From: Aliirhizobium wenxiniae
GTDB lineage: Bacteria; Pseudomonadota; Alphaproteobacteria; Rhizobiales; Rhizobiaceae
DNA length: 43,649 bases
Assembly: GCF_014201355.1 (NCBI RefSeq)
Contig: NZ_JACHEG010000017.1
Coordinates: forward strand, 1-43,649
Direction of reading: 5' to 3'
Shown: in pieces, positions 15,684 through 25,309 of the stretch
Layout: each line of letters starts with the position of its first letter
Position numbering within the stretch: position 1 is the stretch's first letter
The notes under the pieces: model-generated
Told to the model about the DNA's origin: nothing
Seen by the model: only the letters and a program-made list of their open reading frames with translations
Databases searched by the model: none
Translations under genes and position numbers: made by a program

Positions 15684-17540
15684 TCACAAACGTCCGTCAA
15701 GCGATCCAGCCCTATCGCTTCTTGGTCTCTTTGCCGAGACGCTCTCTAAGATTGCAGTGAACGTGGGTAATGTTCGCCACCGCTCGATTGGGCAGAGCGC
15801 CTTTAGACGCCAGTTAGGATAACTCGTATCCGTCCCCGGGACATTTGTTGGCCGTTCGTCACCAAGGAGGTCGGCGAGCCGCACGGCAAATAGTTTGCTG
15901 TCCAGCCCCGCGGCATAGCTATGGATGGCCTGCTGAAGGGCTTCAGTTTTCGCAACATTCGTGCTTTGCATCTTCTCCCCAAACAGATGAAGCCAGAGCG
16001 CGGATCTCAGCGCTTCGCGATAAGAGCTCTCGATCGCTATCCCGCTTTCATCCAGTAGGCCCAGGGAGTGACGCAGCGCTATGTCGTCATGTTTCCACCA
16101 CCCACCCAGCGGTACAAGATCATGGGTTGAAATGCAGAACAGCGATTGAGGGTGCATCGGTTCCAATCGCTCGGTAGAGATCTCTGGTTCAAAGTACATC
16201 ACCCTGTAGCTGTGCATGCCGACATGCGACAGGACCTCACGGAAACCACCGGGCACATTGCCAAGGTCTTCCCCAACAACCACCGTCTGGCTTTGCTGGG
16301 ATTCCATCGCGATTGCGTTGAGCGCCTCGGCAAATGGGTAGTGCAGATAGGTGCCAGTAGATGTCGACCGCCCCTCCGGGACCGCAAACAAGCGCCAGAG
16401 ACCCATGACGTGGTCGAACCGAACCAGCCCAGCGTACTGCATAACCCGTCGGATGTCGGCTACTGCGCCACTTTCCTGCTGATGAGGCGCTGGCGAGGGG
16501 ACGGCAAGGCCCCAATTCTGTCCGTGAATGCTGAACGGGTCAGGCGGCGCTCCGATCGAAAAGCCATGGAGATAGGCGTCAGGGTTACTCCACGTTGCGG
16601 AGCCATCAGGCGCAAGTCCGACGGCAAAATCAAGATAGAGGCCGAGACGTAGCCCACTAGCGACGGCTCGAGCTGCGACGTCTTTCAACTGAAGATGTGC
16701 TATCCATTGCATCCACTGATGGAATTCAATTTCGGACTTATGATTTGCGGCAAACGCTGTTACCTCTACGCTGCCCGGATGCTGAAACTTCTCGGGCCAG
16801 CTACGCCAGCCAGCGCCTAGGCCCTTGGCGGCCATTTCATGAGATAACGCTTCAAACAACGCATGCCGGCGCAGCGCTTCACCTTCTCCCGATAGAAATG
16901 CGTTAAAGGATCTACGGCTGAACTCGTCATTGCGACTGAAATCCCGACGCCAGTTTGACCATGCGACCCTCAGCGTTTCGATCTTCAATCTCTGGACAGC
17001 GTCGTAATCAACGTTTTCGCTCAACCTCACACTCGTTTTTGCCTCGCCATCTTCCGAGGCATAAGAGTATCCTGGAGCGCGATCGACCGCGATGTATATT
17101 GGATTTAAAAACGTCCTGCTCGACGGGGAGTAAGGTGAACAGCGGTTCGGGTCAGCTGTGAAAAGCGCATGAAGGGGACTAATCCCCACAAAATCCGCAC
17201 CCGCAGACGCCGCTATGCCGCAGACGGCCGCCAAATCCTCGAAATCACCGATGCCCCAATCACGTTCGGATCGCAGCTCGTACATCTGTAATGCGATCCC
17301 CCACACTCGGGTATCGCGTAGCCAGTCAGGAGAGAAGCAAGTGTGGGTGACGGATGCGATGACACCATCGAGATCAAATCTCGGCGTAGCCGTTGCTTCG
17401 TCGAAGATCGCGGGGCCAATTGCCGCAACCAACTCTTTAATCGTCTGAAACGGCACTTCGGTGGTCGAGCCGTCAACCCCGAGATAGTGAAGGGCAATTC
17501 CAGCCTTGCGGGCGGCTTTGTCCAGCTCCGAGCGTGTCAT
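15684..17540 (-). CDS. malQ: 4-alpha-glucanotransferase (amylomaltase)
   Basis: A full-length MalQ of 618 residues, a GH77 enzyme that moves malto-oligosaccharide units between glucans in the cytoplasm. The catalytic residues are visible: nucleophile Asp376 in VRFDHVMG, acid/base Glu424 in VVGEDLG and the transition-state Asp474 in STHDL. The N-terminal region carries the MalQ motifs WGIALQMYELRSERDWGIGD and SPYSPSSRTFLNPIYI. ATG 17540 follows GGAGGGA at good distance, better than an upstream TTG-type start at 17564. No glycogen or maltose genes flank it, unusual for malQ and consistent with a shuffled region. Confidence 0.93.
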   Translation of the reverse strand: MTRSELDKAARKAGIALHYLGVDGSTTEVPFQTIKELVAAIGPAIFDEATATPRFDLDGVIASVTHTCFSPDWLRDTRVWGIALQMYELRSERDWGIGDFEDLAAVCGIAASAGADFVGISPLHALFTADPNRCSPYSPSSRTFLNPIYIAVDRAPGYSYASEDGEAKTSVRLSENVDYDAVQRLKIETLRVAWSNWRRDFSRNDEFSRRSFNAFLSGEGEALRRHALFEALSHEMAAKGLGAGWRSWPEKFQHPGSVEVTAFAANHKSEIEFHQWMQWIAHLQLKDVAARAVASGLRLGLYLDFAVGLAPDGSATWSNPDAYLHGFSIGAPPDPFSIHGQNWGLAVPSPAPHQQESGAVADIRRVMQYAGLVRFDHVMGLWRLFAVPEGRSTSTGTYLHYPFAEALNAIAMESQQSQTVVVGEDLGNVPGGFREVLSHVGMHSYRVMYFEPEISTERLEPMHPQSLFCISTHDLVPLGGWWKHDDIALRHSLGLLDESGIAIESSYREALRSALWLHLFGEKMQSTNVAKTEALQQAIHSYAAGLDSKLFAVRLADLLGDERPTNVPGTDTSYPNWRLKALCPIERWRTLPTFTAILESVSAKRPRSDRAGSLDGRL

Positions 17541-17901
17541 CAAACTTCCCTCCGCCAAAAGCAAAGCGCTCAGCCCACATCTCTACCAATCTTCGATCGA
17601 GACAGATGTTCCTTAGTGTCCAGATAATTCGCATAAGGGTTCGAATTTTCTAAAGGAAGTCGCGCGTCAGGTCTCGCAATACTCAAGGACAGAGCCACGT
17701 CAGGATTGGCAACCTCGAGCCGATCAAGAAGGGGCCGCCTTGCTTGCCGGAAACTGTCACGCCCCCTCACGACTTTCATAAAGAGGGGCGAACGCAAAGC
17801 CTGCCGCGTACAAATACGCGTTCAGGCCGAATGCGCGTCCGGCTCGCCACGTCGCTGTAGGACCAGGGTTATCAACGGATATGTCAGGCCCAAGAGGCAG
17901 T
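17541..17901. other. Gene-free stretch
   Basis: About 360 bases between malQ and the hydrolase remnant. It contains the malQ promoter on the minus strand. A short minus-strand frame at 17570-17797 was considered but has no recognisable motif. Confidence 0.4.
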
Positions 17902-18311
17902 CACACCGACGCGAGTTGTGCAAGATGCTGTGGCGGCAATGGTCGCCAAACTGGGCGTTCGAAAACGAGAACTTCGATCCTACTGCCCTCTCGTTTGATA
18001 ATCCTGACTTCGTCGATGTCGTGATCCATTCCTATCGCTTCGACTTCGGCCTCGCTCCAGGCGATCCTACACTGTCCGAGGAACGATTGGCCCAGAAACC
18101 GGCCATAGAGGTTCCTACGATTACGATCGATGGTACGCAAGATCCCCTGAAACCCGGGGGCACGGCAGATCATTCAATCATGTTCGCCGCCCGGCATGAG
18201 CACAGGGCGGTCGATTGCGGGCATAACCTGCCGTGGGAGGCGTCTGATGATTTCGCCGATGCCGTGATCACCGTGCGATCATGGGCGGAGGGCGGAAAGC
18301 TGACGCTCTGA
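17902..18311 (+). pseudogene. 3' fragment of an alpha/beta hydrolase (epoxide-hydrolase-like)
   Basis: The frame encodes the C-terminal third of an alpha/beta hydrolase. The cap-domain end RRELCKMLWRQWSPNWAF is followed by SFDNPDFVDVVIHSYRFDFG. The core strand PTITIDGTQDP precedes the catalytic acid, and DCGHNLPWEA carries the catalytic His. The first 150-200 residues, including the nucleophile Ser or Asp, are absent, and the DNA upstream is unrelated. It cannot be a working hydrolase. Length and ending are otherwise normal, so this is a clean 5' truncation. Confidence 0.75.
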
Positions 18312-18501
18312 ATTACGCTCTTGACCCAATATGAACTTTGGATCTTTTGACCTGATGTTATGGACGGCCTCAGCTTCCGGTATCGCAATGAGCCAAGATG
18401 TGGGGGCGAACTCACATCGGGTCATGAGTATTCTATGGCGAGGCACCTGGGTCTCCTGAACTTCATTCCCTGATCTCCACCCAGGTCGTAGCGGTTGGTC
18501 G

Positions 18502-19719
18502 TCAGCCCGCTGCCAGTGCCACTTCTGTGTGTGGAATCTCGATGACGAAATGTTGTGCTGGGGGTAGCCGCCCGCGGTGCGCACTATTGGCAAAAGTGTA
18601 GCCATTCCGTCCCCGCCGTTTAGTTTCGTAAAGCGCGTTGTCCGCTGCTTCCATCAACGTTTCGGCATTCACAGCGGGCCCTTGGGCCGGAGCAATTCCT
18701 ATACTGGCAGCCACGGGAATTTGAATGCCGCGCCAGAGTAAGGGGGCTTCCATCAACGCTGAGACAATGTTTCTGGCTACCGCCGACGCCCGTTCCACAT
18801 CTGTGCGAGGTAGTAGGAGGGCGAACTCATCGCCCCCTAGCCGCGCAAAAACGTCTTTCTGCTGCAATTGAAGACGGATAATCTCGGCAGCATGCTTTAG
18901 CGCCGCATCCCCTGCTGCATGACCATGCTTGTCGTTAATCGATTTGAACCGATCAAGATCGAACAACATCAGGCTGAATACAGAGTTTTGCCCGACTGCC
19001 GCGCACTCCGTCGAGAGGCGGTTCAGAAATAGACGCCGGCTGGCAAGCCCTGTGAGGTCGTCTTCATTGACCAGCCGTTCCACCTCGGCCCGCAGTTCGT
19101 CGACGCTCGAAAGCAGGAACCCGAAATTCCAAACGACACCCGCAAAGAGGAAAACAAGCAAATCAATCGATGCAGCACTGCGCATATTCATCTCAGGCGC
19201 CAGCCCGGTGAGGATCAGGGTGTTGCCGACGGCTATAGTTCCGTGGGCCAACCCTCCCGCTATCAGCGCCGAGCTCGACACAATCGCACCAAGTTCTCGT
19301 CGGTAATTCCGCACTAAAAAAATGGCTGTTAAGAAAAGGGGCAGCGCTTGAGCGGTGGTGTACATCGGGTTTCGTCCGTACCAGGTGTTGAACGTCCCCA
19401 CCATGACCAGGCTGCTGATACAGATCAGAGTAACGACCAATTTCCATCTCATGGCCGCGCCGTGGAAGCGCCGGACACCACACATATTGAGGTAGAAGCC
19501 CAATACGACCAGAGTGTTTGCGCCCACCGTCAACGCAATGTGCGCCACTTCGCCTTGTACTGAGAGAAGTACTCCACCTGCGGCATTAAGCGCACTTCCC
19601 GCGAGCCAGTAACGCGCGGCGCGCAGATCAGGGTAGCGGAAAACGATAAGCCCCCAGATGATACAGTGGGAGAGATTAAGAAGCAGCACGACGAGATAGA
19701 GTGTGAAAAAATCTGGCAT
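18502..19719 (-). CDS. Membrane-bound diguanylate cyclase
   Basis: A 405-residue protein with an N-terminal membrane domain (six to seven helices, residues 1-205) and a C-terminal GGDEF domain (residues 210-380). The active-site loop GGDEF is intact at 295-299, and substrate residues FDLDRFKSINDKHGHAAGD are conserved, so it should make cyclic di-GMP from two GTP. The inhibitory I-site position, normally R-x-x-D five residues before GGDEF, reads QQKD, so product inhibition through that site is probably absent. The membrane domain matches no sensor type that I can name. It is transcribed away from the chemoreceptor gene. Confidence 0.88.
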   Translation of the reverse strand: MPDFFTLYLVVLLLNLSHCIIWGLIVFRYPDLRAARYWLAGSALNAAGGVLLSVQGEVAHIALTVGANTLVVLGFYLNMCGVRRFHGAAMRWKLVVTLICISSLVMVGTFNTWYGRNPMYTTAQALPLFLTAIFLVRNYRRELGAIVSSSALIAGGLAHGTIAVGNTLILTGLAPEMNMRSAASIDLLVFLFAGVVWNFGFLLSSVDELRAEVERLVNEDDLTGLASRRLFLNRLSTECAAVGQNSVFSLMLFDLDRFKSINDKHGHAAGDAALKHAAEIIRLQLQQKDVFARLGGDEFALLLPRTDVERASAVARNIVSALMEAPLLWRGIQIPVAASIGIAPAQGPAVNAETLMEAADNALYETKRRGRNGYTFANSAHRGRLPPAQHFVIEIPHTEVALAAG

Positions 19720-20334
19720 ACCGGCCCCTTTTTTCGGAGGAGCGCCGAGAGCAACCCGCGGGCATGAAATACCGCGTTAATGAATTCGCTCAAATCCGAG
19801 GATTTCTGTTCGATTGCGTATGGATCGCCACTGATGCACGTTAATTGTGGTTTACCTGCATCATTGTCTACAACTTGGGGCAGGTCGTGGTAGCACTGTT
19901 CGAACTGTTAGGAGTAAAATTTCTACTGCGACAGATCAATCAACCAGATAATAAATGGCATTAGCGTTCACCACGCGCATCCATGTTTATCCGACACTCG
20001 CGCGCCGGCATAGAGCCCTTCCCAACGGGCGAGTTTAACGGCACATGCAGCTGTCGGTCTGTCTTCTTCGGCTGGATCTTGATAAATCTCGATTTTTGCA
20101 CGCCAGCTAGGCCAAGAGACGGGAAGAAGTAACGTCGCTTTTCTTTCTACGACGCGAGGCCCTGCTGAGCCCGCAAATGCTCCCGACCGACACGATCGAA
20201 GCGGCAGCGTTGGTTTGCGGCGGCATAAGCGACATCTCATACCGTATTCGTACTTAGGCGATGATTTATTAAATGTTGATCCTTTTCAGACAGTGTCCCG
20301 ACAGATGGGAACGCATCTCGCGGAGGGGAATGGA
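19720..20334. other. Divergent intergenic region
   Basis: About 615 bases between the diguanylate cyclase and chemoreceptor genes, which must hold both promoters. A minus-strand frame at 19968-20240 lacks motifs and a good ribosome site. No clear operator or hairpin was found. Confidence 0.4.
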
Positions 20335-22593
20335 TTGACTGCAGACGCTGTAAGAAAACCGCTTTGGATCAAGATCACAGGATACGGATTCGCCACCGTA
20401 CTTTTCGCGAGTGCCGCGATCGGCGGCCTGGCATGGTACCGCCAAGGTGACATGAACGAAAAGGCGCTCTACAGTAAAGCGGAAAGTGATCTCAACGTCA
20501 TTCAGACTGACATGGCAGCCATCCAACGGTCCGCCTCAGCGCTTGCTCTGGCGTTCGCAGGGGAACCCGATATCGCGGGATACATACGTGCAAACGATCG
20601 CCAGCACCTGCTCGACAAATTTTCAACCAACATCAAAGCGGTTGCCCAGCTAGGTGGCTTACAGAACATCACTGTCGCCGACGCGCAAGGCAATGTCATC
20701 GTCCGAGCCCACGCACCAGAGAAATTTGGTGACAACTATCTGGCTCGTCGTAAGACGGTTGCATCATCCATATCGACCGGGAGAGTGGCGGCTGGCATAG
20801 AGCCGGGACGAACAGGAATTGGCATCTACGCCGTTGCGCCTGTTCTTGTTAACGGTACGGTCGTCGGTGTCGTCGACGTCGGAACCGAGCTTTCAAACGC
20901 ATATTTTTCGCCGCTTGCTGACCGCCTCGGTGCAGAGATCTCTGTTAATGTCCTCTCCGAAGGCAAAATGGTGAACCAGTCCTCAACGGAGGGGGGCGGC
21001 GCACTTCTGGATGCTGGCGCAATCCAGGCAGCTTTCGACGGCAAATCCGTCTTTGAGCCGGCGACTCTTGATGGGCGCGACATGCTCATCAAGGCAGTGC
21101 CGTTCACCTCGTTTTCCGGTGACAAGATCGGCGTCTTCGAAATCGGCACAGATACGACTGAAATCGCCGCAGCGGCCCGATCTGCACTCTGGACCATGCT
21201 CGGTGTGACGCTTCTGACATCGATCATCGCGCTGACGGCTTTTTTCCTGTTCGCCAAGTCGCTGGGCAACGCCATCGGCCGTCTCACATCCACGATGGGA
21301 CGCCTGGCCGCCGGCGACCTGAATGCCACGATCGAAGGCGAAAACCGCCCGGACGAAACCGGCGCCATGGCGCGCGCCGTACAGGTCTTCAAGGACAATG
21401 CGCTGAAGACGAAGGAACTGGAGCGCCAGGCCGACGAACAGCGCAACATGACCGAAGAACAGCGTCGACAGAACGCCGAGGAGGCGCGCATTCGCGCCGA
21501 ACAGATGGCCGAGGCCACCAATGGTCTCGCAACCGGCCTGAAGCATCTCTCTTCCGGCGACCTGACTTTTCAGCTCGACCGCCAGTTCGCACCAGACTTC
21601 GAAAGCCTGCGGGCCGATTTCAACGCCACGGTTAGTCAGTTGCGCGGAACGCTCGGTTCGGTGGCACAGGCCACCAACTCGATCGACAGCGGTTCGCGTG
21701 AAGTCAGCCAAAGCGCCGACGATCTTTCCAAGCGGACCGAACAGCAGGCTGCCTCACTGGAGGAAACCGCTGCCGCACTCGATCAGATTACGGCTAACGT
21801 CAGCAACTCCTCCAAGCGTGCCGAAGAAGCCCGCTCGGTCGCGATCCAGGCCAATGAAAGCGCTCGTCAGTCGGGCAACGTCGTTGCCAATGCCGTGCAG
21901 GCAATGGGTCGTATCGAGGAATCGTCCGGCCAGATTTCCAACATTATCGGCGTGATCGACGACATCGCCTTCCAGACCAATCTTCTGGCACTGAACGCCG
22001 GCGTTGAAGCCGCACGCGCCGGTGAAGCCGGCAAGGGTTTTGCCGTCGTGGCGCAGGAAGTCCGTGAGCTGGCTCAGCGTTCGGCGAGTGCCGCAAAGGA
22101 AATCAAGGATCTCATCGGCAAATCCTCGATCGAGGTTGCCAGCGGCGTGAGGCTGGTGAGCGAGACCGGCGCATCCCTGCGCGCCATCGAGGCGCATATC
22201 GTCACAATCAACCAGCACATGGATTCGATTGCCACCTCCTCGCGCGAGCAGTCGGTAGGACTCTCGGAAGTCAACACCGCCGTCAACCAGATGGATCAGG
22301 TGACCCAGCAGAACGCCGCGATGGTGGAAGAAGCCAATGCCGCCGGCGCTACACTGGCCACGGAAGCCAGCCGTCTGCGTGAGCTGATCAGCCAGTTCCA
22401 GCTTGGTCAGGTGAGCAGCACGGCAAACCATTCCGCCGGCCCGCGCCAGACTGCAGCCGTGATGGCAGCCTCTCCACGCTCCACCCCGGCGCCTTCGCCG
22501 GCTCGCGGCATGGTTGGCAAGATCGCCAAAGCCTTCACCGGCCGCGGCAGTGGGGCAGCGGCAGTCGCCACCGACAATTGGGAAGAGTTCTGA
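20335..22593 (+). CDS. Methyl-accepting chemotaxis protein, double-Cache type
   Basis: A chemoreceptor of about 752 residues. Transmembrane helix 1 (residues 12-34) precedes a periplasmic double-Cache domain of the dCache_3 type (VRAHAPEKFGDNYLARRKTV, then GIEPGRTGIGIYAVAPVLVN). Transmembrane helix 2 lies near 285-310. Two HAMP units follow (around 311-365 and 400-455), then the signalling coiled coil with the invariant tip around VIDDIAFQTNLLALNAGVEA. The protein ends DNWEEF, a variant of the NWETF pentapeptide that tethers CheR/CheB. The start is taken as TTG 20335 because GGAGGGGAA lies just upstream; the frame is open to 20215. Confidence 0.9.
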   Translation: MTADAVRKPLWIKITGYGFATVLFASAAIGGLAWYRQGDMNEKALYSKAESDLNVIQTDMAAIQRSASALALAFAGEPDIAGYIRANDRQHLLDKFSTNIKAVAQLGGLQNITVADAQGNVIVRAHAPEKFGDNYLARRKTVASSISTGRVAAGIEPGRTGIGIYAVAPVLVNGTVVGVVDVGTELSNAYFSPLADRLGAEISVNVLSEGKMVNQSSTEGGGALLDAGAIQAAFDGKSVFEPATLDGRDMLIKAVPFTSFSGDKIGVFEIGTDTTEIAAAARSALWTMLGVTLLTSIIALTAFFLFAKSLGNAIGRLTSTMGRLAAGDLNATIEGENRPDETGAMARAVQVFKDNALKTKELERQADEQRNMTEEQRRQNAEEARIRAEQMAEATNGLATGLKHLSSGDLTFQLDRQFAPDFESLRADFNATVSQLRGTLGSVAQATNSIDSGSREVSQSADDLSKRTEQQAASLEETAAALDQITANVSNSSKRAEEARSVAIQANESARQSGNVVANAVQAMGRIEESSGQISNIIGVIDDIAFQTNLLALNAGVEAARAGEAGKGFAVVAQEVRELAQRSASAAKEIKDLIGKSSIEVASGVRLVSETGASLRAIEAHIVTINQHMDSIATSSREQSVGLSEVNTAVNQMDQVTQQNAAMVEEANAAGATLATEASRLRELISQFQLGQVSSTANHSAGPRQTAAVMAASPRSTPAPSPARGMVGKIAKAFTGRGSGAAAVATDNWEEF

Positions 22594-22608
22594 CGATCTA
22601 CAGAAATT

Positions 22609-22644
22609 CGCCATGGTGGCGGGGTTAAGCCCGCTATCATGGCG
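22609..22644 (+). terminator. Hairpin after the chemoreceptor gene
   Basis: CGCCATG at 22609-22615 pairs with CATGGCG at 22638-22644, and inside it GCGGG pairs with CCCGC around a small loop. It begins 15 bases after the stop codon. No T-run follows, so it may end transcription with help or protect the mRNA 3' end. Confidence 0.55.
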
Positions 22645-22960
22645 TTACAAGTAGACACTTGGACCACCCGTTGCCCGGGAAGCAAGTTCGCTTAGTGATT
22701 AGCCTGCCGCGTGACGTAGCATGGCCGACAAGGCGATGCTTTCAGAAGCAGGGCGAGGCTGTCCAATCAGTCGGCGACTAAGCTTAGCCAAACCAATTAA
22801 ACACCTGGCATCTGCGCTGACAGGCCGGCGATGAAGCAGCATTTACCGCCCGTTCACACTGTGGGCTGCCGGAAAATTAAGCGCTTCATGAAAGGCTGTC
22901 CGTCATAATGGAGGGGCATGAAGTCGTTCTAAGTTAAAACTGCTTCGCATATCAGACAGT
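22645..22960. other. Gene-free stretch
   Basis: About 315 bases between the hairpin and the GGDEF-EAL gene. It presumably holds the promoter of that gene; no consensus promoter or operator could be pointed out. Confidence 0.4.
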
Positions 22961-24982
22961 GTGCCCAACATGATTTTTTCGAATTTGCCCCTCTTTCGAG
23001 TACGTGGAGACGATCCAACGCTTGCGATAGCCCAGAAGGCAGCGCTTTCCAAGCAGGTTCCCCTTATGTATTTCATCCTGCTGGTGAACACATGGGGCGT
23101 TGCGATCACCCATCTCAATGCAGCACCCGCGTTTCTTACTATCGGTGTCCCATCGTTGATGACGCTGGTTTGTGTGCTACGTGTTTTAAGATGGTGGCAA
23201 GGTATCGGTCAAACCGATACAGACCCCATACGGATCATCGCTGACCTCCGCCGGACAAACCGGCTCGCCTGGATACTGGCTGCAGTCTTTGCCACCTGGG
23301 GGATTGCTCTTGCTCCTTACGGCGACAATTTCATGCAGAGCCATGTTGCATTCTACATGGGCATCACTGTCATTGGCTGCATCTTCTGTCTGACCCATCT
23401 TGTGTCTGCGGCTATGGCCGTGACCCTAGTCGTCAACGTGGTGTTCATCGCCTATTTCGGTCTCACCGGAAACTACATCTTTATAGCGATGGCGATAGAT
23501 GTGGGCCTTGTTTCGATGGCGATGCTGATGGTTCTTTGGGTTCAGTATCGGGATTTCACCAATCTGGTTGTCTCACGCGAGGAGCTGAAGACGAAAAAGA
23601 ACGTCCTGGAAAAGCGTGAGTTGGATCTAATCGAAGAGCAGAAGCAAACACAAGCACTGAGCGACGAGAACAGAAAGCTTGCCAACTTGGACAGCCTTAC
23701 CGGGCTTGCCAACAGACGTTTCTTTTTCGCCAAATTAGACGAAGCGATTTGCCAGCCCAAAGAACAACTCAGTCCCACCCATGTCGGTATAATCGATCTT
23801 GATGGCTTCAAGCTGGTCAATGACGTTTACGGCCACCGCTTCGGTGATGAACTCCTGGTTCAGCTAGCCTCTCGTCTTTCGTTTGCTTGCCGCGGCGAGG
23901 CACTAATCGCGCGTGTTGGCGGCGATGAATTTGCTTTTTTGACGCAGATCGAGGCGCAGGCTGCGAAGAAACTCGCGGAGAAAATCTGCAATTGTTGTCG
24001 AGAGCCATTTTCAATTTCGAATACGATTATTCAGATCGGTGGCTCAATCGGCATGGCACGCAGTGATCTGTGTATCGATGCGGAAAGTTACCTATACGAA
24101 CAGGCTGACTTTGCTCTCTACCAAGCCGAGCGTGAAGTACCGGGCAGTGTCGTCATTTTTTCACAGGCGCACTACGAAAGCCTGTCACGAATGACTGTCA
24201 TAGAGCAGGCCCTGCGCGACGGATCAATTGATAATGACATTACGGTCTATTTTCAGCCGATCTTCGATATCCATCTCAACATGGTCGTAGCCTTTGAGGC
24301 TTTGGCGCGCTGGACGCATCCGACACTTGGGATTGTATCACCTGCGGAATTCATTCCCGCAGCGGAGCGGCTCGGATCTATTAACCACCTTAGTCGCCTC
24401 CTCCTGACGATGGCCCTACGCGAGGCCCGAACATGGCCAAGCAACATCCGCCTGTCTTTCAACCTTTCAGCTAGAGACCTTACATCGAGTGACAACGCGA
24501 TGAGGCTGCTTGCGATCATAGGCAGCAGCGGGATCGAGCCGCATCGGCTCGATCTGGAAATTACTGAGACAGCCTTGATGACCGATCTTGCGCGAGCTCA
24601 GGCAACAGCGCAAGCGTTCATAGCTATTGGTGTAGGCGTGTCTTTAGACGACTTTGGGACAGGGTATTCGAGCTTGACCCACCTTCATCTTATGCCACTG
24701 ACGAAGATCAAAATAGACCGGAGTTTTGTCACAGGCATTGATGGTGACCTGGCGAGCGCGAAAATCGTCAAATCGCTCATACGGATGGCACACGATATGG
24801 ACCTCGAATGCATCGTTGAGGGTGTTGAAAACGATACGGAATTGGCGACGATCCACGATCTGGGCGGGCGCTTTGTGCAAGGTTATCAAATCTCGAAACC
24901 GCTCAATGCCACAGACGCACGCAAACTGGCGCAGTTTTCGGCCAAGCATGTCCAAGTCCCCCTGTCTGGTTCGCCCGTATAG
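22961..24982 (+). CDS. Membrane GGDEF-EAL protein
   Basis: A 673-residue protein with about six membrane helices (residues 33-195), a short coiled coil (205-240), a GGDEF domain (245-405) and an EAL domain (412-665). GGDEF is intact at 320-324. EAL is intact as FEALARW (446-448), with the catalytic loop DDFGTGYS at 563-570 and LEITETALM, KIDRSFV and EGVE motifs preserved. Both cyclic di-GMP synthesis and breakdown are therefore possible; such proteins often act mainly as phosphodiesterases with GTP-sensing GGDEF domains. The I-site position reads RGEA, degenerate. The start is GTG 22961 or ATG 22970. Confidence 0.9.
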   Translation: MPNMIFSNLPLFRVRGDDPTLAIAQKAALSKQVPLMYFILLVNTWGVAITHLNAAPAFLTIGVPSLMTLVCVLRVLRWWQGIGQTDTDPIRIIADLRRTNRLAWILAAVFATWGIALAPYGDNFMQSHVAFYMGITVIGCIFCLTHLVSAAMAVTLVVNVVFIAYFGLTGNYIFIAMAIDVGLVSMAMLMVLWVQYRDFTNLVVSREELKTKKNVLEKRELDLIEEQKQTQALSDENRKLANLDSLTGLANRRFFFAKLDEAICQPKEQLSPTHVGIIDLDGFKLVNDVYGHRFGDELLVQLASRLSFACRGEALIARVGGDEFAFLTQIEAQAAKKLAEKICNCCREPFSISNTIIQIGGSIGMARSDLCIDAESYLYEQADFALYQAEREVPGSVVIFSQAHYESLSRMTVIEQALRDGSIDNDITVYFQPIFDIHLNMVVAFEALARWTHPTLGIVSPAEFIPAAERLGSINHLSRLLLTMALREARTWPSNIRLSFNLSARDLTSSDNAMRLLAIIGSSGIEPHRLDLEITETALMTDLARAQATAQAFIAIGVGVSLDDFGTGYSSLTHLHLMPLTKIKIDRSFVTGIDGDLASAKIVKSLIRMAHDMDLECIVEGVENDTELATIHDLGGRFVQGYQISKPLNATDARKLAQFSAKHVQVPLSGSPV

Positions 24983-25309
24983 GACATTCGCCACATCGCA
25001 CTGCTCGCAAACACGTCTACTCTCAGCTACCGGCTGGGTAATCGCTCCCTCCGACGACCGAACGTGGCTAAGGGCTTGGTCCTTCAAACCCAAGCGCAGC
25101 GCGGTAAGATCTTGTACGGACGCTTAATGCTTCACGCTCGCGCTGGTCCAACGGCGCCATGTTGGACCGAGCTAAGATGACGTCGGAAGAAAATTTCTGC
25201 CTGGATTGAACGGAAGCGGACTTGAGTAGTTTTGCGTCCAGTCAAATCTGAAATCGACCGACCCTTGACCCAATGACCTGCACCACTATTGTTTTGGCGT
25301 GACGCGGGA
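24983..25309. other. Intergenic stretch with a perfect inverted repeat
   Basis: About 327 bases between the GGDEF-EAL gene and the first PAS-HWE kinase. No gene is seen. It contains the inverted repeat at 25145-25168, listed separately. Confidence 0.4.
25145..25168. repeat. Perfect 8-bp inverted repeat
   Basis: GGTCCAAC and GTTGGACC are separated by eight bases that are themselves nearly symmetric (GGCGCCAT). It lies about 160 bases after the GGDEF-EAL gene and 140 before the kinase. It could be a regulator site or the stem of a terminator; no T-run follows. Confidence 0.5.

Noticed and set aside
19968..20240. Minus-strand 90-codon frame upstream of the chemoreceptor
   Set aside because: No ribosome site or motif; it overlaps the likely promoter region of both flanking genes.
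21754..22614. Long minus-strand frame opposite the chemoreceptor signalling domain
   Set aside because: Antisense shadow with no domain; the plus-strand gene is certain.
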